A DNA stretch of 64,000 nucleotides from Goodfellowiella coeruleoviolacea (GTDB lineage Bacteria; Actinomycetota; Actinomycetes; Mycobacteriales; Pseudonocardiaceae): the NCBI RefSeq assembly GCF_024171785.1, contig NZ_JAMTCK010000004.1, positions 62,001 through 126,000 of the forward strand, written 5' to 3'. Under the pieces are notes generated by a model, which was not told the origin of the DNA, ran no database searches, and saw only the letters and a list, made by a program, of their open reading frames with translations. Shown piece after piece: positions 33,675 through 42,540 of the stretch. Made by a program: the position numbers and the translations under genes. Numbering within the stretch: the stretch's first letter is position 1; every line of letters starts with the position of its first letter.

Positions 33675-34805
33675 TCAGCCGGCGAGTTCCACCAGGCGGG
33701 GGACCAGGGTGGCCGGGGCGGGCATGGCGGCCATCTCGGCCCGCACCTCCTGGGCGGCGGTGCGCAGCTTGTCGTCCCCCAGCAGCTGTTCCACCAGGGC
33801 CACGTCCAGGTCCTCGTCGGTGGCGGCCAGGCCGGCGCCCCTGGCGGCCACGGCCCTGGCGTTGATGTGCCGGTCCGCGCCGCTGGGCAGCACGAGCTGG
33901 GGGACACCCGCGTCGAGCACGGTCAGCGTGGTGCCGGCACCACCGTGGTGGATCACGGCGGCGCAGGTGCTGGCCAGCGGGCCGAGCGGGATCCAGTCGA
34001 CCGCGTGGACGTTGGCGGGCAGCTCGCCGAACCCGCTCAGGTCCGCCCCGCCGAGCGCGAGCACGAACTCCGCGTCGACGCGGGGCGCCACGGCGAGCAG
34101 GCGCTCCACCGGGCCCAGGCCGGTGACCCTGGGCGCCACCGTGCCGAGGGTGACGGCGATCCGCGGCCGGCCGCCGGTGTCCTGGGCCAGCCAGTCGGGC
34201 AGCACGCCACCGCCGTTGTAGGGCACGTATCGCATGGCCCAGCCGAAGTCGTCCGGCTCGGCGAGCATGCTCGGCGGGGCCACGTCGAGCGTGACCGAGC
34301 GGGTGGCCCCGCTGGTCAGCCCGTGCTCCGCGTACACGTCGGCCATGTTCTCCCGCATCGCCTGCGCCACCGGGCCGGCGCTGAAGAAGCCGAAGCCGTG
34401 GTGCACGACGGGAACGCCGAGCCGCGCGGCGGCGAGCAGGGCGCCGCCGTCCGTGGGGGAGTGCACGATCAGGTCGGGCCGCCACCGCTCGGCGGCGGCC
34501 AGCACCGCCGGCACCAGTGGTCGGGTCACCACGCCGAATAACTCGACGACCTGGCGGGGATCGGTCAGCCCACCGCGCGCCAGCGCCATCAGGTGCGGGT
34601 GCCGCGCGGCGGCGTCGCGCATGTTGGTCTCGAAGCTGAATCCGGGCGCGATGTCCACGGTGTGCAGTCCGGCGTCGGCCGCGGCCAGGGCCTGGCCGGT
34701 GGTGGCGACCAGGACGTCGTGGCCGGCGGCGCGGACCGCCCAGGCCAGCGAAACCATGGGGAAGACGTGCCCGATGCCGGGCGAGGAAACGATCAGGACG
34801 CGCAT
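33675..34805 (-). CDS. MGT-type glycosyltransferase (GT1)
   Basis: A 376-residue GT-B enzyme. The N-terminus MRVLIVSSPGIGHVFPMVSL is the acceptor-domain start of macrolide-type glycosyltransferases. The C-terminal nucleotide-sugar site has HHGGAGTTLTVLDAGVPQLV and LPSGADRHINARAVAARG. These are the marks of natural-product GT1 enzymes that transfer dTDP/UDP-sugars to an aglycone. No polyketide, peptide or deoxysugar genes lie nearby, so it is more likely a detoxifying or tailoring enzyme acting on its own. Upstream sequence has GGGAAGG-like purines before the ATG. Confidence 0.87.
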   Translation of the reverse strand: MRVLIVSSPGIGHVFPMVSLAWAVRAAGHDVLVATTGQALAAADAGLHTVDIAPGFSFETNMRDAAARHPHLMALARGGLTDPRQVVELFGVVTRPLVPAVLAAAERWRPDLIVHSPTDGGALLAAARLGVPVVHHGFGFFSAGPVAQAMRENMADVYAEHGLTSGATRSVTLDVAPPSMLAEPDDFGWAMRYVPYNGGGVLPDWLAQDTGGRPRIAVTLGTVAPRVTGLGPVERLLAVAPRVDAEFVLALGGADLSGFGELPANVHAVDWIPLGPLASTCAAVIHHGGAGTTLTVLDAGVPQLVLPSGADRHINARAVAARGAGLAATDEDLDVALVEQLLGDDKLRTAAQEVRAEMAAMPAPATLVPRLVELAG

Positions 34806-34948
34806 GGCAACCCTGCCTTGGGAGGAAGTCTCAAACGATCACGTCCCAGCCGAACGTACTCCGGAGGACGTGCCGGCAGGCCGGTCTGTGGTGGGCCACA
34901 CACTTTTCATCGCTTGTTGAGAAGTTCTTTACCCAGCCGCCCGCCCAC

Positions 34949-36673
34949 TTACTTCGCGTCCGCGTAGCAGTCCACCACCGCGGCGGTGAGCGGGAAGCGC
35001 ACCGGGGTCGGGCCGAACACCAGCCGGCTGGCCTCCTGGCCGGCCAGGGCGACCTGCTCGGCCACGGTCTCGGCCACCTCGGCCGGGCAGTGCGCCATCA
35101 CCTCGTCGTGCTGGAAGAACACCAGTTGGGCGGCTGGGGCGTGCGCGGCCAGCCGGCGGCGCAGCGCGGCCAGCATGGCCGAGGCCCAGTCCGAGGCACT
35201 GGCCTGCACCACGAAGTTGCGGGTGAACCGGCCCCACTCGCGGGCGGCCCGCAGTGACCGGCGCGCGGTGTTCTCGTCCGGCTCGGGCTGCCCGGTCAGC
35301 TCACGCCAGGCCGAGGACGGCGGTGGGCTGGTGCGGCCCAGCCGGGACCGCACCAGCCGGCCCTGTTCCCCCGCCCTGGCCGCCGCCTCCACGTAGCCGA
35401 CCGCGTCCGGGAAGCGCCGCCGCAGCACCGCGAGCAGCGCGCCGGCCTCCCCGCCCATGCCCCCGTACATGGCCGACAGCAGGGCGATCTTGGCCCGGCC
35501 GCGGTCACCGTCGAACGAGTCGGCCGCCAGGCTCGCGTAGAGGTCGCCGGTGCTGGCCACCTCGGCCATCCGCCGGTCCGCGGACAGCGCGGCGAGCACC
35601 CTGGGCTCCAACTGGGCGGCGTCGGCCACCACCAGCCGCCAGCCCGGATCAGCGCGCACCGCCCTGCGCAGCGCGCGCGGCAGCTGCAGCGCGGCCCCGC
35701 CCCGGGTGGCCCAGCGGCCGGACACCACCCCGCCGACCACGTACTCCGGCCGGAACCGCCCGTCGGTGACCCAGGACTCCAGCCACGACCAGCCGTGCGC
35801 CGCGTACAGCCTGGCCAGTTCCTTGTACTCCAGCAGCGGCGGCACGGCCGGGTGGTCGACCTTGCGCAGCACCCAGGCCCGGGTGGAGGCCACCTCCACC
35901 CCGTCCTTGGCGAAGGCCCGCACCACGCTCGGCGGGCTGTCCGGGTTCACCTGCCGGCCGCCGAAGGCCGCGGTGATCGCGTCGGCCAGTTCCGCCAGCC
36001 GGCGTGGCCGGGTGCCCGGGGCGGGCTTGGGGCCGAGCAGGTCCACGAGCAGTTCCTCGTGCACGTCCACCCGCCACGGCAGCCCGTGGTGGGACATCTC
36101 GGCGGCGGCCAGGCAACCGGCCGAGTCGGCGGCCACCAGCAGCCGCATCGGCTCCGGGTGGGGCAGGGCGGCGATCGCCTCGACCTGCGCGGCGTAGCTG
36201 GCGACGAGCGCGTCCAGCGGGTCGGCGCCGTCGGGCAGCGGGTCGGTCTCCGGCTCGAACAGGGCGGGCTGGGCCTCGCGCTTGCGCGGCGGCGGGTCGT
36301 CGGGGACCGGCAGCCCCCGGCACCGGGCCCAGCTGGCGGCCAGGCCACGGGGTTCGCCGTGCCGGCCGTGGAAGCCGAGCAGCAGTCCCTCGGCCACGGC
36401 CAGGTCGTGGCAGCGCCCCACCCGCACCCCGGCGCGCAGCAGCGCCGGGTACACCTCCGGGGTGCTCGACCACAGCCAGCGGGGCTGGTGCTGCCGGTCC
36501 AGTTCGGCCACGGCCGCGGCCAGGTCGGTGCTGTGGATGACCGGTCCGTCCGGTGAGCCGTCCTCGGCGAGCCGGCGCAGCCTGCCCGCGTTCTCCCCCT
36601 GGGGAACCATCGCTACCAGCACGGACTGATTCTGCGCCGGCCCACTGACAGCGCTGGCCCAGTGGTCTGACAC
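34949..36673 (-). CDS. PolA-like DNA polymerase with 3'-5' exonuclease-like domain
   Basis: A 574-residue family A polymerase lacking the 5' nuclease domain. The exonuclease-like part spans about 1-200. Polymerase motif A is degenerate in form (RLVVADAAQLEPRVLAALS, Ala where Pol I has Ser-Gln). The O-helix region reads RGRAKIALLSAMYGGMGGEA and motif C has FFQHDEVMAHCP with the catalytic Asp-Glu. I cannot find the full DEDD set of the exonuclease. The start at 36673 (GTG) is uncertain; a GTG at about 36625 is possible. Actinobacteria commonly carry this short polymerase beside full PolA; a repair role is inferred. Confidence 0.82.
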   Translation of the reverse strand: MSDHWASAVSGPAQNQSVLVAMVPQGENAGRLRRLAEDGSPDGPVIHSTDLAAAVAELDRQHQPRWLWSSTPEVYPALLRAGVRVGRCHDLAVAEGLLLGFHGRHGEPRGLAASWARCRGLPVPDDPPPRKREAQPALFEPETDPLPDGADPLDALVASYAAQVEAIAALPHPEPMRLLVAADSAGCLAAAEMSHHGLPWRVDVHEELLVDLLGPKPAPGTRPRRLAELADAITAAFGGRQVNPDSPPSVVRAFAKDGVEVASTRAWVLRKVDHPAVPPLLEYKELARLYAAHGWSWLESWVTDGRFRPEYVVGGVVSGRWATRGGAALQLPRALRRAVRADPGWRLVVADAAQLEPRVLAALSADRRMAEVASTGDLYASLAADSFDGDRGRAKIALLSAMYGGMGGEAGALLAVLRRRFPDAVGYVEAAARAGEQGRLVRSRLGRTSPPPSSAWRELTGQPEPDENTARRSLRAAREWGRFTRNFVVQASASDWASAMLAALRRRLAAHAPAAQLVFFQHDEVMAHCPAEVAETVAEQVALAGQEASRLVFGPTPVRFPLTAAVVDCYADAK

Positions 36674-36725
36674 GACCGACGCTCTGGCGAACGAGGGTCA
36701 CTTCGTCTGGCGGGTGTGGGGTGGG

Positions 36726-36756
36726 CTGGCCCGCCTGGGGAGGACAGGCGGGCCAG
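36726..36756 (-). terminator. Hairpin downstream of the amidase operon
   Basis: Perfect 12-bp arms CTGGCCCGCCTG / CAGGCGGGCCAG enclose a 7-base loop. The hairpin lies 17 bases after the stop of the small CxxC protein gene. There is no U-tract, as is common for actinobacterial terminators. It separates the amidase operon from the polymerase gene. Confidence 0.7.
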
Positions 36757-36772
36757 CGGCGGATGACGCCCG

Positions 36773-37102
36773 TCAGTCCGGGGCCATCAGCCACTTCGGG
36801 ATCTCCGTCTCGCTCAGCCTGGGACTGACCAGGCAGGCGAGGCAGGGCAACACACCACGCAGGTGGCCGAGCCGTTCGGCGTCGGCCAACTTCAGCGCCT
36901 GCCCGCACAGGGCGGTCAGCACCACCTGGCTGGCCGCGCCGGCGGCCAGCGGGCTGCCCTGGCCGAGTCCGGGCTCGTCCAGCCCTGGCTCGGCCAGTGG
37001 GGGCTGGTCCAGGTCGGGGCGGACCAGGAAGAGGTGGCAGACGCGGTCGGACTGGCCGCGTGCCGCGTGCGGGAGCAACCGGGCGGGAAATACCGCGCTC
37101 AT
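36773..37102 (-). CDS. Small protein with putative zinc-binding Cys motif, amidase operon
   Basis: A 109-residue protein (MSAVFPARLLPHAARG). The middle is Pro/Leu/Gly-rich (LDQPPLAEPGLDEPGLGQGS). The C-terminal part has LTALCGQALKLADAERLGHL then GVLPCLACLV, giving C-x(n)-C-x2-C, a pattern that could bind Zn, plus VCHLF near the start. Short actinobacterial proteins with a LCG...CxxCL arrangement are familiar but uncharacterised. The ATG lies 50 bases after the amidase stop on the same strand and a strong hairpin follows the gene, so it is the last gene of the amidase operon. Confidence 0.65.
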   Translation of the reverse strand: MSAVFPARLLPHAARGQSDRVCHLFLVRPDLDQPPLAEPGLDEPGLGQGSPLAAGAASQVVLTALCGQALKLADAERLGHLRGVLPCLACLVSPRLSETEIPKWLMAPD

Positions 37103-37152
37103 GTGGTTCGCACCTTCTCGTTGGCGAGCTGGTTGCCGCGCAGGCGGGCCGG

Positions 37153-38706
37153 TCAGTCGGTGGCCATGGCCGGCTGGCCGAGCGCGGGTGCGGGAAACCC
37201 GCCGACCGCGGTCTCGTAGGCGTGTGCCAGCCGCAGGCACAGGTGGTCGGCGTGGCGGGGCGCCACGATCATCAGCCCCACCGGCAGCCCGTCGACCAGG
37301 CCGGCCGGCACCGAGATGGCCGGGTGGCCGGTGACGTCGAACGGGGCGGTGTTGGGGATCAGCTCCAGCGCCCTGGCCACCTGCTCCTCCCGGCCGCCCG
37401 CGCCGCACGGGAAGCGCTGCGGCAGGCACGGCACGGTCGGCATGACCAGCACGTCGACCTCGGCGAGCGCCCGGTCGTAGGCGTCGGCCAGGGTGGGGGC
37501 CAGGTTGCGGGCCATGGCGTAGTACCGGCCGTGGTAGCGCTCGATCGAGTAGCGCCCGCCCAGCACCACGAACTTGACCACCTCGGACAGGGCGTCGGCG
37601 TGGTCGAGCCGGCCCTGCCCGTAGTGGGCGATCAGCTCCGGGTCGTAGCGGCCCACCCAGTTCATCCCGTAGGCGTTGCCGTCGATCATCTGCGCGGTGG
37701 CGCCCTCGGTGGCGATCACGCTCCACAGGTGCTGGCCGTGGCGGTGCCAGGGCACGCTCACCCGGCGCACGCTCGCGCCGATCTCGGCGAGCACCCGGGT
37801 GGCGGCCAGCACCGCCCGGTCCACGTCCGGATCGGACAGGCCGGGCAGGCCGAACCCCTCGTCGAGCACGCCCACCCGCAGCCCGGCCACGTCGGCGTCC
37901 AGCCCGTCCAGGTAGTCCCGGGGCCTCGGGTCCGGGTCCTGCCTGGGGTCCTGCCCGTCCGGCCCGGCCAGCACGGTGAGCAGCAGCGCGGCATCGCGTG
38001 TGGTGGCGGTGATCGGCCCCAGGTGGTCCAGGGTGGCCTCGATGGGGAACGCGCCCGTGTAGGGCACCAGGCCGTGGGTGGGCTTGTGCCCGACCACCCC
38101 GCAGAACGCGGCCGGGATGCGGATGGAGCCGCCCTGGTCGCCGCCGATGGCCAGGTCCACCTCGCCGGCCGCCACCAGCGCGGCGCAGCCGGAGGACGAG
38201 CCGCCGCTCATCCGGTCCCGGTCCCAGGGGTTGCGCACCGGCCCGCACGCCGAGGTGTGGCTGCCGGCGGAGAAGCACAGGTCCTCGCACACGGCCTTGC
38301 CGGTGATGGTGGCGCCGGCGTCGAGCACCCGCGACACCACGGTGGCGTCCAGGGCGGGGACGAAGCCCTCCACCGCCTGGGAGCCGTTGGCCATCGGCAC
38401 GCCGGCCACTTCGATGTTGTCCTTGACCGCCACGGTGCGGCCGGCCAGCGGACCGTCCACGGAGTGGCTCAGGTCGGTGCGCACGTACCAGGCGCCGAGC
38501 GGGTTCTCGTGCGCGTCGGGCCGCCGGTGCTGGCGCGCCGGCGGCACCGGTCGGGCCGCCCGGTAGAGCGCCTCGACCACGTCGAAGGAGATCAGCGCCG
38601 CGGTGACCAGGCCGCGGAAGGAGTCCAGGTCGGACTCGTCGAGCCGCAGGTGGTAGCGGCGGGCGATCTCACGGAGATCAGCGTTGGTCGGTGGAGACAT
38701 TCCCAT
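37153..38706 (-). CDS. Amidase (amidase-signature family)
   Basis: A 517-residue hydrolase with the complete Ser-cisSer-Lys triad: Lys in GRTVAVKDNIEVAG, and the Gly/Ser-rich signature MSGGSSSGCAALVAAGE with IGGDQGGSIRIPAAFCGVVG. The end GLVDGLPVGLMIVAPRHAD is also typical. The length suits the amide-hydrolase group that includes nitrile-pathway amidases. There is no signal peptide, so it acts in the cytosol. The substrate amide is not shown. It is divergent from an ArsR regulator and an AmiC-like fusion protein, which strongly suggests substrate-induced expression. The ATG at 38706 has GAGGAG ten bases upstream; an ATG at 38700 is an alternative. Confidence 0.9.
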   Translation of the reverse strand: MGMSPPTNADLREIARRYHLRLDESDLDSFRGLVTAALISFDVVEALYRAARPVPPARQHRRPDAHENPLGAWYVRTDLSHSVDGPLAGRTVAVKDNIEVAGVPMANGSQAVEGFVPALDATVVSRVLDAGATITGKAVCEDLCFSAGSHTSACGPVRNPWDRDRMSGGSSSGCAALVAAGEVDLAIGGDQGGSIRIPAAFCGVVGHKPTHGLVPYTGAFPIEATLDHLGPITATTRDAALLLTVLAGPDGQDPRQDPDPRPRDYLDGLDADVAGLRVGVLDEGFGLPGLSDPDVDRAVLAATRVLAEIGASVRRVSVPWHRHGQHLWSVIATEGATAQMIDGNAYGMNWVGRYDPELIAHYGQGRLDHADALSEVVKFVVLGGRYSIERYHGRYYAMARNLAPTLADAYDRALAEVDVLVMPTVPCLPQRFPCGAGGREEQVARALELIPNTAPFDVTGHPAISVPAGLVDGLPVGLMIVAPRHADHLCLRLAHAYETAVGGFPAPALGQPAMATD

Positions 38707-39041
38707 GGACGGTGATCTCCTCGGTGTCGGTGGTGGGATGGGGATGGAGATGGGGAATGGGGGACGGGAGAGTGCTCCGCCGCGTCGTGCCCGGACTGGG
38801 CTGGACAGCGGTGTTCACTGAGCTGAACGGAGTCAATTGTTACTTATCGCTGTCGCATGACTGCTGCGAGTAGCCGAAGGGTAATGACGCCGCGGGAAAT
38901 GTGTCAATCGATCGTGACGCGTCGATCGGGTGAGAACCGCTCACCGACCGGGTGGCACTTCTGGTCACTCGTTGCCACCGCATCGTCACGTTGAGTACGG
39001 TGGACGCATCGACAAGGGAACCAGACTGGTTGGTGGGGGCT
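38707..39041. promoter_or_regulatory. Divergent regulatory region between amidase and arsR
   Basis: A 335-base gene-free region. It holds an inverted repeat GGTGAG-N5-CTCACC (38929-38945) and two direct TCGATCG copies 14 bases apart (38908-38914 and 38922-38928). The patch around 38835-38850 is A/T-rich (GTCAATTGTTACTTATC) and could be the amidase promoter. These repeats are candidate ArsR binding sites. Confidence 0.5.
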
Positions 39042-39434
39042 GTGAGTTGCGGTTCGTCGCCCTTCGGCGCGTTGGCCGACGACACTCGGCGCGCGGTGCT
39101 GAGCCTGCTGTCCGAACACGGCGAGCTGACCGTGACCCAGATCGCCGAGCAGTTCACCCACATCGGCCGGACAGCCGTCTCCATGCAGCTGCGGGTCCTG
39201 CGGGACGCCGGGCTGGTCAAGGAGCGGCGCGCCGGCAAGTACCGGTACTACTCGTTGCGGGTTGAGCCCGTGCACGAGGTGATCTCGTTCCTGAACAGCC
39301 TCTACGGCGCCTCCCTCGACGGGCTGGCCCGAGCGGCTGAGGCCAGCGCCGACCAGGAACCCGCAGCAGCCTCGGACGCGCCCGACCCGACCGGCACCGA
39401 CAAGGACACGCCCCGGTGGGGAATCTCGTACTGA
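39042..39434 (+). CDS. ArsR-family regulator coupled to SRPBCC/AmiC-like fusion
   Basis: A 130-residue winged-helix repressor. It starts SSPFGALADDTRRAVLSLLS, then the recognition helix THIGRTAVSMQLRVLRDAGL and wing VKERRAGKYRYYSLRVEP. No metal-binding CxC is seen, so it is probably not a metal sensor; this subgroup is often encoded with SRPBCC proteins. The GTG at 39042 is chosen because it leaves a normal-length N-terminus; TTG at 39030 is possible. It overlaps the next gene by 19 bases. It probably represses the divergent amidase. Confidence 0.85.
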   Translation: MSCGSSPFGALADDTRRAVLSLLSEHGELTVTQIAEQFTHIGRTAVSMQLRVLRDAGLVKERRAGKYRYYSLRVEPVHEVISFLNSLYGASLDGLARAAEASADQEPAAASDAPDPTGTDKDTPRWGISY

Positions 39435-40867
39435 GCCAGCAGCGGCACCTCGCACTGCCACCCGCTGACGTCTTCGCCCTGCTCGGCAGCGACCGCACCG
39501 CCGGCTGGCTGTTCGGCGCCGACTACCAGGCGCTGCGCGTCGGCGCGCTGGTGCAGTTCGAGCTGCCGCTCAACCCGGACGACCCGAACGGGTCCACCGT
39601 CGACGCGTTCGGCCGGATCGCCAGCCTCACCCCACCGCACCGCCTGGTGATCGACCAGCAGTCACCCTGGGTCGGCCGGCTGATCTGCACCCTCACCCCC
39701 GTGTCCGGCGGCCGAGGCACGGTGGTCCGGCTCGGCGTGGAGGTGCCCGAGGACGCCGTCACCTGGCTGCTGCGCCAGCGCGGCTACGACCCGCTGGAGG
39801 AACCCACCCCGCCCGCGACCGTCCGCATCGGCGTGCTCACCAGCAAGTCCGGGCCGGCCAGCGTGTTCGCCGCGGCCACGGAGAACCTGGCCAGGATGGC
39901 CGCGGCCGAGGTCAACGCCGACGGCGGCGTCGCCGGCACCGGCCACAAGGTGCACGTGGTGCTCAGGGACGACGCCAGCAAGCCCGAGGTGGGCGCCGTC
40001 CAGTTCCGCCGCATGGTGGCCGTCGAGGGCTGCCGCGCCGTCGTCACCAACGTCACCTCCGAGGTGTTCGACGCGGTCGCCCCGCTGGCCAGGCGGCTGG
40101 GCGCGCTGCTGATCTACACCCCGGTCAACGAGGGCGGCCGGTTCCGGCCCGGCGTCATGCGGCTGGGCGAACGCCCGCGCGGCCAACTGCGCCTGGCCCT
40201 GCCCACCCTGGTCCGGGAAGCCGGCGGCAAGCGCTGCTACCTGGTCGGCAACGACTACGTGTGGCCGAGGACGACCAACCGGGTCGCGCGCGCCGAGATC
40301 GAGCGGATCGGCGGGGTCGTCGTCGGCGAGCAGTACCGCGCCCTGGGCACCACCCGGTTCGACGACCTCATCGAGGACATCGCCGCCGCCGGCGCCGACC
40401 TGATCGTGTCCACCTTCGTCGGCTCGGACGAGGCCCGGTTCGAACGGCAGTCCTACGCCGCCGGGCTGCGCGACACCACCCGCACGCTGTCCCTCGCGTT
40501 CGACGAGTCCACCCGCGAGTTCACCGGCGACGACGCCGCGCGCGGCGTGTGGACGACGTTCAACTACTTCCAGGAACTGGGCTCGGACGGCAACACCGCG
40601 TTCCTGCGCCGCTACCGGGCCACCTTCGGCGCCACCGCCCCACCCCTGTCCAGCATCACCGAGTCCGTGTACGAGGCCATCCACATGCTGGCCGCCTCCG
40701 GCGCGCTCAACACCGACGCCAACCTCACCGAACTGGTCAGCGCGGTGCGGGCACAGCGATTCTCCCCGACGTGGCCTTCCGCACAGCCCGAGCAGCGGCG
40801 CACCGGTGAAAAAGCCCTCTACCTGGCGGAATCCATCCCCGGTGGGTTCCGCATCTCCGCGAACTGA
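39416..40867 (+). CDS. SRPBCC domain fused to AmiC/UrtA-like ligand-binding domain
   Basis: A 483-residue two-domain protein. Residues 1-130 look like an SRPBCC/AHSA1-type lipocalin-like fold (QQRHLALPPADVFALLGSDR, PPHRLVIDQQSPWVGRLICT). From about 138 a type I periplasmic-binding-protein fold begins (TVRIGVLTSKSGPASVFAAA), with YLVGNDYVWPRTTNRVARAE and SITESVYEAIHMLAASG, as in AmiC and UrtA. There is no signal peptide, so it is cytosolic like AmiC, the amide sensor of Pseudomonas. Its GTG start overlaps the ArsR gene. An intracellular amide sensor acting with ArsR is inferred. I know of no described protein with this fusion. Confidence 0.75.
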   Translation: MGNLVLSQQRHLALPPADVFALLGSDRTAGWLFGADYQALRVGALVQFELPLNPDDPNGSTVDAFGRIASLTPPHRLVIDQQSPWVGRLICTLTPVSGGRGTVVRLGVEVPEDAVTWLLRQRGYDPLEEPTPPATVRIGVLTSKSGPASVFAAATENLARMAAAEVNADGGVAGTGHKVHVVLRDDASKPEVGAVQFRRMVAVEGCRAVVTNVTSEVFDAVAPLARRLGALLIYTPVNEGGRFRPGVMRLGERPRGQLRLALPTLVREAGGKRCYLVGNDYVWPRTTNRVARAEIERIGGVVVGEQYRALGTTRFDDLIEDIAAAGADLIVSTFVGSDEARFERQSYAAGLRDTTRTLSLAFDESTREFTGDDAARGVWTTFNYFQELGSDGNTAFLRRYRATFGATAPPLSSITESVYEAIHMLAASGALNTDANLTELVSAVRAQRFSPTWPSAQPEQRRTGEKALYLAESIPGGFRISAN

Positions 40868-41068
40868 GAAGTGGCCTGATTCACCCGGCGGAACAGGAAG
40901 CCACGACGCGGGCGGTTGGTTGGTTACTGTAGCGATTTAGCGGCGGGCGGCCCGACCACGTTCGAGGCCGAGATCCACACCTTCCAGGTGCACCACGCCG
41001 TGCTGTGCGCGACGACGCGGCAGATCGTTGCCCATCAGCCCGTACCAGTTTCAGGAGAACGACCTTCC

Positions 41069-42430
41069 TTGCCCATCGCACTGCTGGCGCTCGCCATTGC
41101 CGCCTTCGGGATCGGCACGACCGAATTCGTGATCATGGGGCTGCTGCCTCAGGTCGCCGCTGACTTCGGGGTGTCCATTCCCGCCGCCGGGCATCTCATC
41201 ACCGGCTACGCCCTGGGCGTGGTGATCGGTGCCCCGCTGCTCACCGCCGTCGCGGTCCGACTGCGTCGGAAGACCATGCTGCTCGGCATGATGGGGCTGT
41301 TCACCGTCGGCAACGTGGCCACCGCACTGGCCCCCACCTACGACTTGATGATGGCCTCCCGGGTGCTCGCCGGGCTGCCGCACGGCGCCTTCTTCGGCGT
41401 CGGCTCGGTGGTCGCCGCGAGCATGGTCGCCGAGAACAAGCGAGCCAGGGCCGTGTCCCTGATGTTCCTCGGCCTCACCCTGGCCAACGTGCTCGGTGTG
41501 CCGCTGAGCACCATCATCGGCTCGCACATGAGCTGGCGCACCAGTTTCTGGGGGGTCAGCGTCATCGGTGTGCTCAGCATGATCGGCATCAGCCTGCTGG
41601 TGCCCCGCCAGCCCCGCGCGACCGGGGCCAGCCTCGGCAAGGAGCTGGCCGCCTTCCGCAAGGGCCAGGTGTGGCTCTCGCTCGGCGTGGTCACCCTGGG
41701 CTTCGGCGGCGTGTTCGCCACCTACACCTACATCACCCCGATGATGACCGAGGTCGCCGGGTTCGGCGTGGGCGGCGTGACCCTGCTGCTCGTGCTGTTC
41801 GGCCTGGGCACCACCACCGGCAACCTGGTCGGCGGCCGGCTGGCCGACCGCGCGCTCATGCCCACCCTGTACGGGGCGATGATCGCGCTGGGCGCGATGC
41901 TGGCGCTGTTCGTGGTCACCGCGCACAACCAGGTCCTGGCCGCGATCACCGTGTTCCTGATCGGCGCGTGCTCCATGGCCGCCTCGCCCGCGGTGCAGAC
42001 CCGGCTGATGGACAAGGCCGCCGAGGCCCCGACCCTGGCCGCCGCCGCCAACCAGTCGGCGTCCAACATCGCCAACGCGGCCGGCGCCTACCTGGGCGGC
42101 CTGGTCATCCAGGCCGGCTACGGCTACACCGCCCCGAACGCGGTCGGCGCGGTGCTGGCCGTGGTGGGTGTGTCGCTGGCGCTGCTGTCCGGGCTGCTGG
42201 ACCGCCGCGAGCGGCGGGCCGCCGTGCCGAACGCCGCTGGCTCGGCCGCTGGCGTGGCGGTCGCCGCCGTGCTGCCGGCCACCGGCCAGCACGGCCAGCT
42301 GGCCAGCGACCAGCACGGTCAGCCGGTCGCCGAGCCGGCCGTGGTGTTCGCCGAGGCCGGCGCGCCGGTCGAGGCCGGCCAGCCCCTCGGCGACGAGCGG
42401 GAGCCGGCACTGGCCGTCGCCCCGGCCTGA
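41069..42430 (+). CDS. MFS transporter (AraJ/DHA1-like)
   Basis: A 453-residue, 12-helix transporter. It starts LPIALLALAIAAFGIGTTEF followed by VIMGLLPQVAADFGVSIPAA, diagnostic of the AraJ/YdhP/chloramphenicol exporter group. The C-terminal 60 residues are a non-membrane tail rich in Ala, Val and Gln/His (GQHGQLASDQHGQPVAEPAV), unusual for the group. The start is TTG at 41069 with AGGAG 11 bases upstream; an earlier in-frame start at 40916 would add a hydrophilic leader. It follows the amide-sensor gene by 200 bases and may belong with it, but the gap makes this uncertain. Confidence 0.85.
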   Translation: MPIALLALAIAAFGIGTTEFVIMGLLPQVAADFGVSIPAAGHLITGYALGVVIGAPLLTAVAVRLRRKTMLLGMMGLFTVGNVATALAPTYDLMMASRVLAGLPHGAFFGVGSVVAASMVAENKRARAVSLMFLGLTLANVLGVPLSTIIGSHMSWRTSFWGVSVIGVLSMIGISLLVPRQPRATGASLGKELAAFRKGQVWLSLGVVTLGFGGVFATYTYITPMMTEVAGFGVGGVTLLLVLFGLGTTTGNLVGGRLADRALMPTLYGAMIALGAMLALFVVTAHNQVLAAITVFLIGACSMAASPAVQTRLMDKAAEAPTLAAAANQSASNIANAAGAYLGGLVIQAGYGYTAPNAVGAVLAVVGVSLALLSGLLDRRERRAAVPNAAGSAAGVAVAAVLPATGQHGQLASDQHGQPVAEPAVVFAEAGAPVEAGQPLGDEREPALAVAPA

Positions 42431-42540
42431 GCGCCTCCGTGCTGAACGACAACTGAAACTGGTGGTGGTCGGTCCCGTCCTGCTGGGTGTTCGCCCGGCG
42501 GGGCGGGACCACTGCTGTGCCACCGGGAGGGCGGCGCGGC

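Noticed and set aside
33675..34805. Glycosyltransferase as sign of a natural-product gene cluster
   Set aside because: No polyketide synthase, peptide synthetase, deoxysugar or other tailoring genes occur in the window; neighbours are a regulator and a polymerase.
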